From SR1 bacterium human oral taxon HOT-345 (GTDB lineage Bacteria > Patescibacteriota > Gracilibacteria > Absconditabacterales > Absconditicoccaceae): a stretch of 64,000 nt of DNA. The stretch lies in assembly GCA_003260355.1 (NCBI GenBank), contig MPSQ01000001.1, positions 124,001 to 188,000 on the forward strand. The letters are read 5' to 3'. A program made the position numbers and the translations under genes. The notes beneath the pieces were generated by a model. The model worked only from the letters and a program-made list of their open reading frames with translations, searched no databases and was not told the origin of the DNA. This document shows positions 46,496 to 63,122 of the stretch, one piece after another (within the stretch, counting starts at the first letter, position 1; every line of letters starts with the position of its first letter).

Positions 46496-47494
46496 ATGGG
46501 TATGAAAGCGTTTAGCTCGGAAGAGAAAGTGCGTTTGCTTGTGGATTGTGATCCTGGTGCGGACGATGTATTTGCGTTGTTATGGTTGTTGATTCAGCAT
46601 AAGTTTGCTGAGATTCCTTTGGAGATTGTCGGGATTACGACCGTTGGAGGGAATGTAGATGCAGACAAGACCTATGAGAATGTATTGCGTATTTGTGCAA
46701 TGGTTGATGAGCATCGTATTCCTATAGGAAAAGATCATCGTCAAATTGTCTCTGAAGATGCTTCCTACATTCACGGGAATGATTGAATTGGAAACTTATG
46801 AGCGATGCTTCCTCCGGTGCAGTATCCTCAAGAAGTCCTTGACAGTGTAACGATGATTATTGAGGCGTTAGAGAAGTATCCTGATGAATTGACGATTATT
46901 GCTACGGGACCGTTGACGAATCTGGCACTTGCAGAAGAGAAAAATCCATGAATCCTGAAGCGTGCCAAGAAAATTATTGCTATGGGAGGGGCGATTGAGA
47001 TGCAGTGAAATGTTACTCCTACAGCTGAATTTAATATTTTTTATGATGCTCCGAGTGCAGCGAAGGTATTTTCAGCGAGTTCTCGTATTGTGTTGCTTCC
47101 GCTAGATCTCACTACAAGTATGCCTTTTACGATGAGGGATATGGAGAATTGTTTCATCTCCACCGTTAACAATACGCAGAAGCAGGAATTTATGAGGGCT
47201 TTGACGAAGTTTATTATTGCTACGAATATGAAGTTTAGAGAGACAGGTTATCAAGAAGGCTTTTATATCCACGATGCCCATACGGTAGGAATTTTGCTCT
47301 ATCCTCATTTGTATAAAGGTTCATTTATGCAGGTTAATATTGAGACGCAATGAGAATATACTAAGGGACAGACGGTTGTTGATAGGAGAAATATTGTAAC
47401 ACTGCAGACAAACTGCTTTGTGGCGATGGAGTTTAAAAAGGAGCAATTCTTGGAGGCAATAACACAGGACTTCAAGTTGTTTGACTTCTCTTAA
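46496..47494 (+). CDS. Inosine-uridine preferring nucleoside hydrolase
   Basis: 332 residues. Family N-terminal calcium/substrate motif LLVDCDPGADDVFAL (D-x-D-x-G-x-D-D), GITTVGGNVDADKTYENVL, HGNDGIGNLG (UGA-Gly twice), IATGPLTNLALA, AMGGAIEMQGNVTPTAEFN and the catalytic-site DAHTVGILL. Cleaves ribonucleosides to base plus ribose, a salvage function suited to an organism living on others' nucleotides. Further UGA-Gly at NPGILK and ETQGEYT. Start ATG 46496; stop TAA. Convergent or tandem neighbours are unrelated. Confidence 0.88.
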
Positions 47495-47893
47495 AACGAG
47501 TGCTTTTTCTCTGAGATTTGAAGAATGGAATTGGGACTTTTTGGTGCTGAAGGGGGACTTTTGTTTTACAAGGGAAAAGAAATCCTGATTCTGTTTTTTC
47601 TTTTTTTTGAAAATGGTCTTGATTTTTATCGGTATAACGCTATATACTTCTGTTGCATATTGGTAAATGGAATGGGATGGTGGTTTATTGGGCGTTTTGA
47701 TTTGCCTTTTTGTTTTTCTTTGCGTGATAGGATCCCGATCACCTTTTGTGCAAAATAGAATATGATTGTTGAGAGTGAGGCTTGAACGATGGATGTGGTC
47801 TTTGTAATAGAAAGTTCTTCCTCCAATTATTATCTTCTGATGCGAATACAATTATCGAGCTATTTTGTTTATTTTTCATCTGACTAATCGCCT
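47495..47893. other. Gene-free region upstream of rpoB
   Basis: 399 bp with T-rich stretches. Frames present are hydrophobic/Phe-rich and overlap on both strands; not called. Contains the likely rpoB promoter, leaving a leader of ~240 nt. Confidence 0.4.
47619..47646 (+). promoter_or_regulatory. Likely rpoB promoter
   Basis: -35 TTGATT (47619-47624), 16-bp spacer, -10 TATATA (47641-47646). Confidence 0.5.
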
Positions 47894-51625
<3,732 letters not shown>

Positions 51626-51635
51626 TGAGTGCTTG

Positions 51636-51715
51636 TTATTGCGAGGCGAATGAAATGAGTCGTGGCAATCTATTTGGAAGCAAATGTGGATTGCTTCGCT
51701 TTGCTCGCAATGACG
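51636..51715. repeat. REP/MITE-like palindromic element, copy 2
   Basis: ATTGCGAGGCGAA..TCGTGGCAATC followed by the inverted GATTGC TTCGCTTTGCTCGCAATGAC, between rpoB and rpoC. Confidence 0.75.
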
Positions 51716-51752
51716 GCAGATATCACCTTTTAACTTTTTATAAGCGGTCCTA

Positions 51753-54700
51753 ATGAACAAAACAAAATTTGATGGATTGATGGTAACTCTCGCTTCTATG
51801 GAGGAAGTCGCAAAATGGTCACATGGAGTGGTAGATAATCCAGATACCGTAAACTATAGGACAGGAAAGCCAAAACAAAGCGGACTTTTTTGTGAGTCTA
51901 TTTTTGGTCCTGTGAAGAACTTTGAATGTAGCTGTGGAAAATATAAAGGAGTCAGATATAAGGGAATCGTCTGTGAAAGATGTGGAGTAGAAGTGACAAG
52001 TTCTAGAGAGAGAAGAGTGAGGATGGGACATGTAGATCTCGCTTCTCCAGTTGTGCATGTATGGTATAAAAACTCGCCATCCGGAGGTATTCACCAGCTC
52101 CTTCAGCTTTCAGCTAATGAAATAGATAAAATCCTGACTTTCGTGAAGTATGTTGTCGTAAAAGAGGTAGATGATGCTGTCAAAGATCAGATAAAAGAAA
52201 AGATCAGCACTGACTTTGAGGCAACCATGCAAGAACTTGATGAACTCTTCAAAAAAGAGACGGCTTCAGAAAAAGATACTAAGAAGCTTGCAGAGGCAAA
52301 AAAGCTTTATGAAGAGAATAAAGCTTCATTGGAAGCGGAATTTGGAAGAGTAAAATCGCTAGTAGCTGACCTTAAGTTTGGGGCGACGGTTTTGGAGTCT
52401 GACTACAGAAATGTTTTCAGTCAGTTTTCTAAACTGGTTTCTTTCGCTTCTGGACCTGAGGGAATCCTCAAAATGCTTCAAGCTATTGATGTAGAGAAGG
52501 AAATCAAAAAGAGAGTAAAGGAGTTTCCATCTATTAGATCGGCTGATCAGAAGAAAAAGGCAATGAGTCTAATTAAACTTTTGATCAATCTCTATGTATC
52601 AGGAGTGAAGCCAGAAAATATGATTATCAGAAAGCTTCCTGTGATCCCACCTGACATTAGACCAGTGGTGCAGCTTGATGGTGGAAGATTTGCTTCATCA
52701 GATGTGAATCTTTTCTATAGAAGGGTGCTGATGAGAAATATCAGACTCAAGAAGATGATCCAGGTTGGGATGCCTGATATTGTAAAAAAGAATGAAATCA
52801 GACTGCTTCAGGAGTCTATTAATAATCTTTTGGTGGGAGAAAAGAATGCTGCTGGTAAAGCAGGAGCAGGAATCAAAGTCTTCAAATCTATTTCCGATAT
52901 GCTTTCTGGAAAGGAAGGAGTCTTTAGAAAGAACTTGCTCGGAAAGAGAGTGGATTATTCTGGTAGATCAATTATTACCGTAGGTCCAGACTTGAAACTC
53001 AGTGAATGTGGACTTCCGATCTATATTGCGGTGAAGATGTTTACGCCGTTTATTATCGGAAAGCTGATTGAAAAGAAGATCGTTTATACGCCAAAGCAAG
53101 CGGAAAAACTCATCAAAGAAGGAAATCCGACCGCTTTGAAATTCCTAGAAGAAGTGATTAAAGACAAATATGTGCTTCTTAACCGTGCACCAACGCTTCA
53201 CAGACTTTCTATTGAAGCCTTCAAAATCAAGTTGATGCCTGGTAAAACAATCAGACTTCATCCTCTTGTTTGTCCTGCGTTTAATGCCGATTTTGATGGT
53301 GACCAAATGGCGGTGCATTTGCCTATTTCAGATGAAGCTCAAAAAGAAGCTCGCGAACTTATCGCAGCGGACAAGAATATTATCAAACCGGGTTCTGGAG
53401 AGCCAACGATTACGCACTCTCAAGATATGGTGCTTGGAATCTACTTCTTGACTGATTTTTTCAATCCAAAATATCCTGACTACAATACTGAAGAGGAATG
53501 GAAAGAAAAAATTCATCCTGTAGCTAGATTTGCTTCTTTTGATGAAGTGATGGCAGCGTTTAACAATAAACAAGTGCAACTCAAAGATAAAATCGTGGTG
53601 CTTGATGGTAATGAAGTGCTTGAAACTACGGTAGGAAGAGTGATCTTCAATTCTATTTTGCCAGAGAACTATCCGTATGTAAATAGAAAGATGGGAAATA
53701 AGGATCTCAAGAGGCTTTTGAGTGAGGTCTTTGACAAATACGATATGGAGACTACGGTAAAAGTTGCCGATGCGATCAAGGATTATGGATTTAAATATTC
53801 AACTATTGCTGCGACTTCAATCAATGTCCTTGACATGAAGGTTCCAAAGGAAAAAGAAGACCTTTTGAGGGCTGGTGATTTAGAAACTAATACGGTATTG
53901 AAATATTTCTATAAGGGATTCTTTTCTGAAGCAGAGAAACATAGATTGATCGTAAAAATCTGGACTGCAGTGAAAAAGGATGTAGAAGTGAACTTGAAAT
54001 CTATTATTGGTGCAGGAAATAACCTCTATACGATGATTGATTCTGGAGCGAGAGGTTCTCAAACCCACCTTACGCAGATTTCAGGTATGAAGGGACTCGT
54101 AGTGAATCCACAGGGAGAAATTATTGAACTTCCGATTAAATCTTCTTTCGTAGAAGGATTGAAACCAATTGAATACTTTATTTCAGCTCACTCTGGTCGT
54201 AAAGGAAAGGCCGATACTGCCTTGAGAACTGCAGAATCTGGATACTTGACGAGAAAACTCTGTGATGCTTCCCAGGAAATGATCGTGAGAGAGGATGATT
54301 GTGGTTCTACAGAATCTATTCTCTATACAAGAGAGGAGGCTGAAATCAAAGGAGAAAAATTCTGAACTTTGATTTATGGTAGAGTGTTGGCTGAAGATGC
54401 GATTGATGAAAGAGGAACCGTGATATTGAGGGCAGGAGAAATGGTTACGAAATCAGCTTTAAGTCTGATTGAAACTTCAGGTATTACTGCTGTGAGAGTA
54501 AGGAGTCCATTGACTTGCCACTGCGTAAGTGGAGTGTGTCAGAAATGTTATGGAATGGACCTTGCTACGAGAAATATGGTAGAAGTAGGAGTGCCAGTTG
54601 GAGTAATCGCTGCGCAGTCTATTGGAGAACCATCTACTCAGCTTACGCTAGATACCTTCCATGAAGGAGGAGTGGCAGGTTCATCAGAGGCATCTGGTAT

Positions 54701-55565
54701 TGATAGAGTGAAACAGCTCTTTGAGGTGAGACCACCAAAGAATCCTGCTGGAATTAGCCCATTTGATGGAACGATCTCTTTTGAAGAGACACCAGAGGGA
54801 GGAAAATTCGGAAAGATGAAGGTGACTTCTGAAATGCAAAAGAAAACTTACCTTGTGAAATCAGAGTATAAGGTTATTGTAAAAGAAGGAGCAGACCTTG
54901 TAAAAGGTGCTGTGTATGCGAGCAAATGAGCAAGTAAGCTTAAGATTAAGGAAGCTGGAAAAGTTCTTGAGGTGAATGAAGATTATATCGTGCTTGGAGT
55001 GCAGGAAACCTATACCAAGTCACTTGTTGGTTTGGCTCCAAAAAAGACTAAAGTTTGAGATAAAGTTTACAAGGGGGAGATCCTGACGACTGGGGCGCTT
55101 GATGTGATGGAATACAAGAAAATCGTTGGAGATATTCAGGCTCAGAGATATATTATTACTGAAGCTAAGAGAGTGTATGCTGCGCAGGGACAAGACCTTA
55201 ACGATAAGCATATCGAAGTCGTAGTGAAACAGCTCTTCTCAAAAGTCTTTATTGAAGATGGAGGAGATTCAAGTTTCATCCCAGGGACTTATGTGAAGTA
55301 TGAAGAATTTATCAAAGTGAACCGTGAATTGCAGGAGGCTGGAAAGAGAGTTGCACAAGGACAGAGGGTTGCTCTTGGACTGACGACGGTTGCCAAGGAA
55401 ACCGATTCTTGGATGTCGGCGGCTTCTTTTCAAGAGACGATTAGAGTGATGGTCGGTGCTTCGCTTAGGGGTGCGATTGATCATCTTTCAGATCTCAAGG
55501 CAAACGTTATTATCGGTAGGTTATTGCCGGTTGGGGAGAACTATAGGAATATGTTTGGTTATTAA
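51753..55565 (+). CDS. rpoC: RNA polymerase beta-prime subunit
   Basis: 1270 residues with only three UGA-Gly codons (EKFGTLI, ASKGASK, TKVGDKV). N-terminal zinc site ECSCGKYKGVRYKGIVCERC, catalytic loop PAFNADFDGDQMAVHLP, RAPTLHRLSIEAF, bridge helix/trigger-loop region GVPVGVIAAQSIGEPSTQLT and second zinc site SPLTCHCVSGVCQKCYG. Ends GENYRNMFGY and TAA. No fusion with rpoB, and the two are split by a repeat element. Active centre residues are all present. Confidence 0.97.
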
Positions 55566-55583
55566 TCCTTCTCACAAAAGAGA

Positions 55584-55612
55584 GAAACCTGATCGGTGTG
55601 GTCAGGTTTTTC
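55584..55612 (+). terminator. rpoC terminator
   Basis: AAACCTGA / TCAGGTTT stem with GTGTGG-type loop and T5. Confidence 0.8.
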
Positions 55613-55928
55613 GTTTGGAGAGGGGGAGGGCTTTATCGCTAAGAGATTGAGCATGGTTGGAGGGGGAAAATGCTTTTCTCGTTTGAGCAATTTTCTTTAG
55701 TCTCCCTTTTCCGCTTTGTGAGATTTAAGTCGAGCAGAGGAGGAATGTGGATTGCCACGCTTCGCTCGCAATGATGGGTATGAGGTCACTGGATTGCCAC
55801 GCTTCCCTTCGGTCGCTCGCAATGATGGGAGGAGGAATGTGGATTGCTCTAGTTGCTTTGGTCGTTTGTGAGGAGAGGGATCGGGGAAGGAAATCAGATT
55901 TTTTATCTTTTTATTTTACAAGAAAGGA
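55613..55928. other. Intergenic region with REP copies
   Basis: About 315 bp. Two half-copies of the REP-like sequence at 55747-55828 plus a partial one near 55840; otherwise no gene. Confidence 0.5.
55747..55828. repeat. REP/MITE-like element, copy 3 (two direct half-units)
   Basis: GGATTGCCACGCTTCGCTCG CAATGATG occurs twice in direct orientation 40 bp apart, related to 41210 and 51636. Confidence 0.7.
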
Positions 55929-56540
55929 ATGGGGAAGCAAAAATGGTATGTGATATGGCAAGGAACGAAAACGGGGGTCTTCTCCGAATGGAAGGAAGTG
56001 GAAGGATTCGTAGCGGGGGTCAAGGGGGCGAAATACAAGGCGTTCGCGACGAAGCAAGAAGCAGAAGTGGCGTTGGGGAAATGATGGGAAGCGTATTATG
56101 GAGCGGTCAAGAAGGTAGTCCAGGAGGCCATCCCGTTTTTTCAGCAGAGCATTGTCGTAGATGCGGCTTGCTCCTCGGCGACCAAAGTAATGGAATATCA
56201 AGGCATTGATTTAGCGACGGGGAAGCAAGTTTTTGCGGCTCGTTATGAGGAAGGGACGAATAATATTGGGGAGTTTTTGGCGATTGTGCATGGGCTCGCT
56301 TGGATTCAAAAAGAAAAGAAAGCTGACTATGTGCTTTATTCGGATTCCTTGATTGCGATGAAATGGGTCAATGAAGGGCGTTGCAAGACCTCGTTTATCG
56401 GGGCTGGGAATGGGAGCAGGATTTGGGAAGCGATCAAAAGAGCTGAGCAATGGTTGGCAGAGCATAAGTTTTCTACCCAGGTTTTGAAATGGCAAACAGA
56501 AGAATGGGGGGAGAATCCTGCGGACTATGGCAGGAAATAA
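55929..56540 (+). CDS. rnhA: Ribonuclease HI with N-terminal hybrid-binding domain
   Basis: 203 residues. Residues ~1-48 form the RHBD/caulimovirus-viroplasmin domain (KWYVIWQGTKTGVFSEWKEV, GFVAGVKGAKYKAFATKQEA) that grips RNA-DNA hybrids; the rest is RNase H: SIVVDAACSSATKVMEY (first Asp), NNIGEFLAIVHGLAWIQK (Glu), DYVLYSDSLIAMKWV (Asp) and NPADYGRK (final Asp). One UGA-Gly (ALGKGWEAYYG) joins what the standard code splits. Degrades RNA in hybrids, Okazaki primers and R-loops. G/C content is higher than in neighbours. Confidence 0.9.
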
Positions 56541-56560
56541 AAGTGATTTTGGGTATAAAA

Positions 56561-56593
56561 AGGGGAAAGGGGCGAGAAATTAGCCCTTTTTTG
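56561..56593 (+). terminator. Weak terminator after rnhA
   Basis: GGGGC / GCCCT stem with 10-nt loop and T6. Confidence 0.5.
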
Positions 56594-56670
56594 CGATCTT
56601 CTCTTGCAATTAGGGCTGAAAAGTGCATAGTCAGGGTAGCAGTCTTTTTTTATTCTTTTTTTAACTACCA

Positions 56671-59600
56671 ATGAAAAAAGTCAGATTTTTATGGTTTGGT
56701 GCGCTTTTGGTGCTGGCAGGAATGCTCTTTGCTGGGTGCGAGAAAGCTCAAGAAGAGAAGATTTCGATCAATACCAAGGATGCGATCAAGCTAGATCTTT
56801 TCCAATCTCAAGAGGAATGATCCGAAGAGGATTGGGGAGAGCCTGTTCCTAATACAGAAAAGCTGTTTCTTCAAGGGCAATTTGAAGAGCCGTATCGTGG
56901 ATATTGCAGCAGAAGGGAGCTTCTTGTGAAGCAATGAAGATCGGTCGAAGAACAAGCGAGTGAAATAGAAGATTTGATTGCTCGCTATAAATGGATCAAG
57001 GTCTATGATATCCCTGAGGTAGCTGAGGATCAGGAATTGCTACAGTTTAATATCGCAAATTTGATGATCACCAAATATCCTTTGGTCATCAAGGACTATT
57101 ACAAGCGTGGCAAGGAAGTGGGATTCATCAATCTCAAGACAGAAAAGCAAGGAAATGATTTGGTGATTCTTGGACCAAAGGTGAGCACGGGAGACAGCTA
57201 TCTTTATGTAGATGTAAAGGAGCAAGGTATTGGTGGATTCAGATTTGAAAATAGTAATGAAGATCTGAAGCAAAGAAAGTCCTGGGAACATCCTCATTTT
57301 TTGAGGAGGGCAAGAGGAACATCTTTGTATAGTGGGCGTTGGTTGGTGAAGATATTGCAAGGGGGAGAGCGTTTTGACCGCGTCGTATTTCATTATCCAT
57401 TAGGGGAGGTGCCACTTCAGCTCCCTGAATGGAATAATAATCCAGAGAACTGTGAAGTTGAGTTTAATGAGTATACGGTATTTACTGAATTGCCGCTCAG
57501 AGTCGTAGCTTCAGGGGTTGATTACAAGCTCGATTTTCATCCGGTGATTTCTGGAGCAGTGATAAAAAGTGCAAGGCTCCTCCAGCTTTCAGAAAAGCAG
57601 GCAAGTGGCTATCAATCTCTAGAAACACTCAAAGCATCGCTTGGTGAGAAGCAGGTCTTGATTGGAAAGCTTCCGTTTAATTACCAGGGATTTGCTGATA
57701 GAACGCAGAACGATCTAACTGATAAGACGGCATCAGATTTATTTCGTTTTAAGTTTTTTAAAGAGTGGACGGCTACGGTCAAAGCAGGCGTTCCTTCGCA
57801 AGTGGCGTTTACGATTCCTGAAGAAGGGAACTATCTTTTGCTCGTGGAGAATGATAATGGGCAGCTTTATGCTTTCAATTTTACGCCGAGAGCCGAGAAT
57901 GCCCATGCTGTAGTCAAGAATGATAAAGAGGCAATGACGCTCACTATCGTGCATGATTGGCTTTTGACAGGGCAGGGGCTTTCTGGGCAGTTGGACCGCA
58001 TCCTCGGAAGTGGGAACTATACGTTGGAGGTGAGTTCACTTAAAGAGGCGTGATTCCCTTCTAAGTATTGAGGTGTGTATAGAGAGGAGGGGAAAGAGTA
58101 TTATCCTGAAGGGCAGTATGTGAAGATCTCCTATTTTATTGCTCCTAATAAGCACTACACGGGGAATTTGGAAATTTTGGATCTTGACGGCAAGAAGTAT
58201 AGTCATGCGGTAGATTTTTTTGTGGAGAAGATTGGTGATGCGAGGGTTTCTCGTGATTTGTTTTCTCAGAAGTTGAATGTATTACCGAGTGAAGGCTATC
58301 GAGCGGACAAGATAAAAGTAGGCTCTAAAAATGCCAGAGAACTCAAGATCTATACCCAAGTTTGTGAGGTAAAGCAAGAGGGGGATTTTTCTGATGCGAA
58401 AAGGAAGGAACTGCTTCCGCCTCGTAAATCGCATAATGAGTATGATGATTATGATTCTAGGACTACCTTAGGAGAGTTGCACTTTTTCGATTGCAAGGGG
58501 AAGATAGAAGAACACACGGTGCCGGTAGAGAAGTTTGAGTATCGGAAGAGGATTGATCGTGAGCGAGAGCTTCCGGCAAGTGTGAAAACGGTGCCGTATT
58601 TCCGTATGAGTTTCGATAAAGGCATGAAAGATGCGAAGTATTATATGAGGAGTCCCGTTTGACTCTTTGCTAAGGTGGCGCCTTATCAGGAATTGTTGAT
58701 CCGAGGGGTAAATTTTGCGGACGGGGCTGCGGTGCAGCAGGGAGAACTCCAGATTTTTGATGATAAGGGAAAACTGCTCAAGAAGGATCAGCTTTGAGCT
58801 AGTGGTTATGTTTTCTCGCTGAGTGGTGTAAGCTCTGAGTATTTCTTTGTTCGCTATCAGGATAAACAGAAGAAGGCTGACACGTTTCTTATTGCAACGG
58901 TAGATGGAAGGACAGACTTTAACGAAAAGCGTGCGATTAGTGCGTCTTGGCTGATGCCCGAACAGACTGATCAACAAATGGACTGGTATGAGAGGCGTGA
59001 GTCGCTTAAGATTTATGGTTATACAGACAGGGGGCTCTATAGACCTGGAGATACGGTGCATTTCGCCGGGTTTGTTCAGGATGTTGCGAAGGTGGCTAAG
59101 GATGGAACGAACGGAGTCCAGACAGGGTTTGTGATTGTTGAGATAACCGACTACGAAAGTGATGATAATAAGAAAATTGTTTTGTCCAAATTAGATGAAT
59201 TTGGAGGGTTCGAGGGATCCTTTACCTTGAATGAGAGTAGCCCGCTTCGCTATTATCATATCAATTTTCATTATGCACTGGACAAGGATAAGATGAGCGT
59301 AGAAGATTTCGGTGGAGATTGGGAGGCTCGAGAGAATTATAGAAAGACGCATCCTGTGCTTTCTTATTGGTCAGATTTTCGTGTAGATGAGTTTCAAAAG
59401 CAGACCTTTAGTGTGCAAGTCAAAAAGGAGATCAAGGATAAGCAGCTTTATCTTGAATTGACGCCATCTTATTATATGGGAGGAGAATTAAAGGATTATG
59501 ATCTGCATTTAACCTATTCCTTGGCGGCTAACCAATCATGCTCTGATTGTCGGTGGAGAGAAAGTAGCGATTACTACTATAACTATGTAGCGGATTCTTC

Positions 59601-62600
59601 TTTTTCTCGAGGCGGAAGCTATGAAAAGGAGCATCTCACTGGTGGTGCTGTTCTTTTCCAGATGGGGGATTTAGAGAAGCTCCCATATAAGGGAGAAAAG
59701 CTGAAGCTCCAAGTGCAGGCTTATGTTAAAGATAATCTTTCTGATGAGACCCGTATGAGTGTAGAGTATTTAGATATTGATCCAGAAGTGAAAATTGGGC
59801 TTAATGGCTATGCGTATGATTGGATTGATAGTAGTAGCTTGAAAAATTATCGTCTGACCTCAAGAATAGAGAGCAATCTCAATAAGGTTGCTGAACTTAG
59901 CTATGAATGGTATTTTAGACCGTTTGGGTTTGAGCAATCGGTTGATACGGAGGGAACTTTCTATTATATCAATGGAAGTAAGCTTCAGCTCGTTCAGTCT
60001 GGAACTTTACAACCAAAATCGGAAGTCAGCATTCCTTTGCTTTTTGAGCGCTATCAAGGAGGTGAGTATTTCCTTAGAGTTATTTCCAAGGACAAGTATG
60101 GCGTAGTCAATGGAGAAGTAGATAAGAATATCTATTACTACGATAGCAAGTTTGATAAAGGATTCCAAGGAGATATGGAGAATAACTATGCTCTTCATGT
60201 GCAGATTCCAAAGAAGAATTATGAGATTGGAGAAAACATTCCGATCAGTATCAATCCTTATATCAAATGAGCAACGGCTTTGCTTACGGTAGAGAGAGGA
60301 AATCAGATCTTGGAGAAAAGGCTTGTTCGCCTAGATGGAAAGCCACTTACCTTGACTGCGAAAGAGGAGTTTTATCCTAATGTGCAGGTGAGTGTTACGG
60401 AGTTTGTAGGGGAGCAGGTTAATAGTCAGCTTGGAGGTAGTGGAGAACAAAAGAGAAAGGAGCCAGCTTTTTTTGCCTGATATGCGGAAGCGCTCATTCA
60501 GGAGAAGCTTAAGGACATTACTATCAAGATGGAGACGGATAAAGCAGAATATCAGCCTTGAGAGAAGGTGAAACTCAAGATTTTTACTACGGATTATCAA
60601 GGTAAGCCACTTACGGCGAGGGTTTCGCTGAGTGTCGTAGATAAAGCTTTGAGCGATCTTTATGATCTGATTAAGGATCCGATTCCTTACTTCTATAATA
60701 GAATTGGTAGCAGCATTGGGAACTTTGGAAACTGGAAGAACCTCTACTATGCCTTGAGGACCTTCTTTGCTGATGGAGAGAAAGGTGGATGAGGAATGGA
60801 TGGTTCTTTGAAGAATTTGAGGAAGAAGTTTTATGATCTTGCATTCCGAGATGCTGCGATTATTACTACGGGGGGAAAGGCTGAGCTTAGCTTTACCCTA
60901 CCGGATAATCTCACGACTTGGATGCTCGATGCTGTTGCGGTTTCTCGTCAGAGTCAGCTCGGGACTTCAAGAGCTTACTTCAAAGTGAATCAACCTTTGG
61001 TAGTGGAGGCGAATTTGCCGACTTTCCTTACCATTGGAGATCAAATTACGCTTCCACTCAAACTGATTGCTTCTCCAGCAAAGCTTGCTCCATGAACAGA
61101 AGCGATCCTCAAAGGTGTCGTAAAAGATGAAGCGTGAACGGTGCTCCAGTCTTTTGAGCAGAAGGGGAAAGTCAATGAAAAATTCTGAATCCAGATTTCA
61201 GTTGGTGAACAGTTCTTCGATCAGCAGTGGGTGACGATTGAAGTCGAAGCCAAAGCAGGAAACTTTCACGATGCTGCTCAGTGGAAGATCCCGGTAAGGA
61301 CTGAAGGGCTCGTAAATAAGAGCTTTTCACTTGAACAGCAGAGGAGCGGTGAACGTTTATTTACCTTTGATGATGAGGTGGTGAGGGGAAAACTCGTCGC
61401 TCGTCTGGCTCCGTTCCCAAGTTCTGTCTTGGCAGAACCGCTTCACTATTTACTCTTCTACTCTCCAAAGAGTCCTTCTGAGTGGCTCGTTAAGACGGCT
61501 CAAACTGCACTTGAGGCAGAAAGCTTGACTAAAGCAGGACTCTTGACCGGAGATTTCGTGCAGAGTGGAGCTATTCGTCTCGCAGAAGGTAAAAAGATGG
61601 CAATCTCTGAACTTTTAACGGCGGTGCTTTTCCAGCTCAAGGGCAGACAAGACTGGGATGGTGGAATCAAAGAACAAGATAGAAGTGATTATCCGTCTCG
61701 TTTTTGGGAGCAGAAGAATACTTCTTCACTCTTGACGAGTATCTCAACCTATGCCTTACTCGAGACGATGAAGACCAATGGATATGCCAACCTTGTGCCA
61801 AAAGATTTCTCAGAGAGGCTAGAGCGTTATCTTGCGAAGCTTGGAAGTGATTCCCCAGAACTTTATCTTTACTATCTCGCTCAGAGAAAGACTAACCTCG
61901 CATCAATCAATACCGCACTCGTTTCACAACTTCAGAAAAAGTATCCAAATAATATCGCTATTCAGGCTTTAAGCTTTTATCTGCTTGCACAGAATGCTGG
62001 AGAGGCAGATGCGATTCGCTTAGCTCAGAGTGTGGAGAAGCTTTTTGAGCAGGCGTTTGCTCAGGGACGCTATTTTGAAGGGGTGCCACTCACTTCGCTT
62101 GAGGAATTAGCTCCTGAATTGCTTGCTTTGGCAGAGGTAGCCGGCAATCGTAATGCTCATTTATCGCTAGATCTCAAAGCTTTACAAGGGTACTATCTGA
62201 GAGGAGTTCTCAAACTCCATACTAGATTCCCAAAGCAAGAGCATTTTACGAACCAGATCTCGAGTCAGATTCTTTCTCTTCTCAAGTCCAGAAGTGCGTA
62301 TGGGCTCTGGAGCTGGTCGTCTACGACAAACTTTGCTGTCTTGAGTGCTCTCAATGCTGCACTCACCTCTTACTATCAGCATCAAAGTCAGACAACTCAT
62401 TGTGTGCTCCAGGTGGGGAATACGAAGCTCGAGCTTGATGCGGGGAAGACTTGTGTAGAAAAGAGTATTCCGTTTGAGCATACCAAGGATCTGAAGGTGC
62501 AACGGTCCTGTGAAGGTCCTGCCTTCCTTGATCTCCAAGTCAACTCTTTACTCAAAGATATTACCAAGAAGAAGACCGAGCTTCACAATGTGGAAAAACT

Positions 62601-62988
62601 CACGTTTGAGTATCCGACAACGGCTCAAATCGGTGAAAAGATTCCTCTTAAGGCGGGATTCAAAACGCTCAAAGAGGCTCAGAATTTGACTGTTGAGTTT
62701 ACGATCCCTTCCAGATTTAAATTCTGGTCCAATCTCCAAGTGGCAGAGAATAGCTTTGAGAAGGGAATCTTTGACTTTGGAAATGATCGAGCGTGCTTTC
62801 CGGACTTTTATGAGTTTAGGTTTGATCGTGTAATCCTTAACTATGGCACGATGAAGGCTGGTAAGGAATGTAACTTTACCTTTTATGCGGTGAATGCGTT
62901 TGATGGGCAGTTCGTCTACCCATCGAGCAAGCTTTATGAACAGCAGGCTACACAAGTATGGTGAAGTAGTAAAGTAATCAGGAAATAA
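56671..62988 (+). CDS. Giant alpha-2-macroglobulin-family lipoprotein without thioester
   Basis: 2105 residues, largest gene in the window, only visible with UGA as Gly. Lipobox (LLVLAGMLFAGC-EK). Series of MG domains with the landmark YTDRGLYRPGDTVHFAGF (residue ~784) and, near residue 1416, the A2M segment TTWMLDAVAVSRQSQLGTSR then FKVNQPLVVEANLPTFLTIGD. In the helical TED region (from ~1590) the place of the thioester motif CxEQ reads YLLFYSPKSPSEWLVKT, so no Cys-Gln thioester. A C-terminal MG-type domain follows, ending in UGA-Gly then TAA. Bacterial A2Ms trap attacking proteases or act in surface defence; usually beside pbpC, which is absent here. Many UGA codons. Confidence 0.88.
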
Positions 62989-63122
62989 ATTCTGAATCTC
63001 TCCTCGTTCGGCTGGGAAGTCTTCGGTTGGGCTTTTCTCGGCTGGGTGAGGAGGGGAAATGGAGCCGTTCTTTAGTGAGCAAAAGAGATGAAGTAGTGTT
63101 TTATCTTATTTATGTAGAAAAT

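Noticed and set aside
47321..47851. 176-residue minus-strand protein upstream of rpoB
   Set aside because: Overlaps the nucleoside hydrolase gene and the promoter region; His/Lys/Ser-rich shadow composition.
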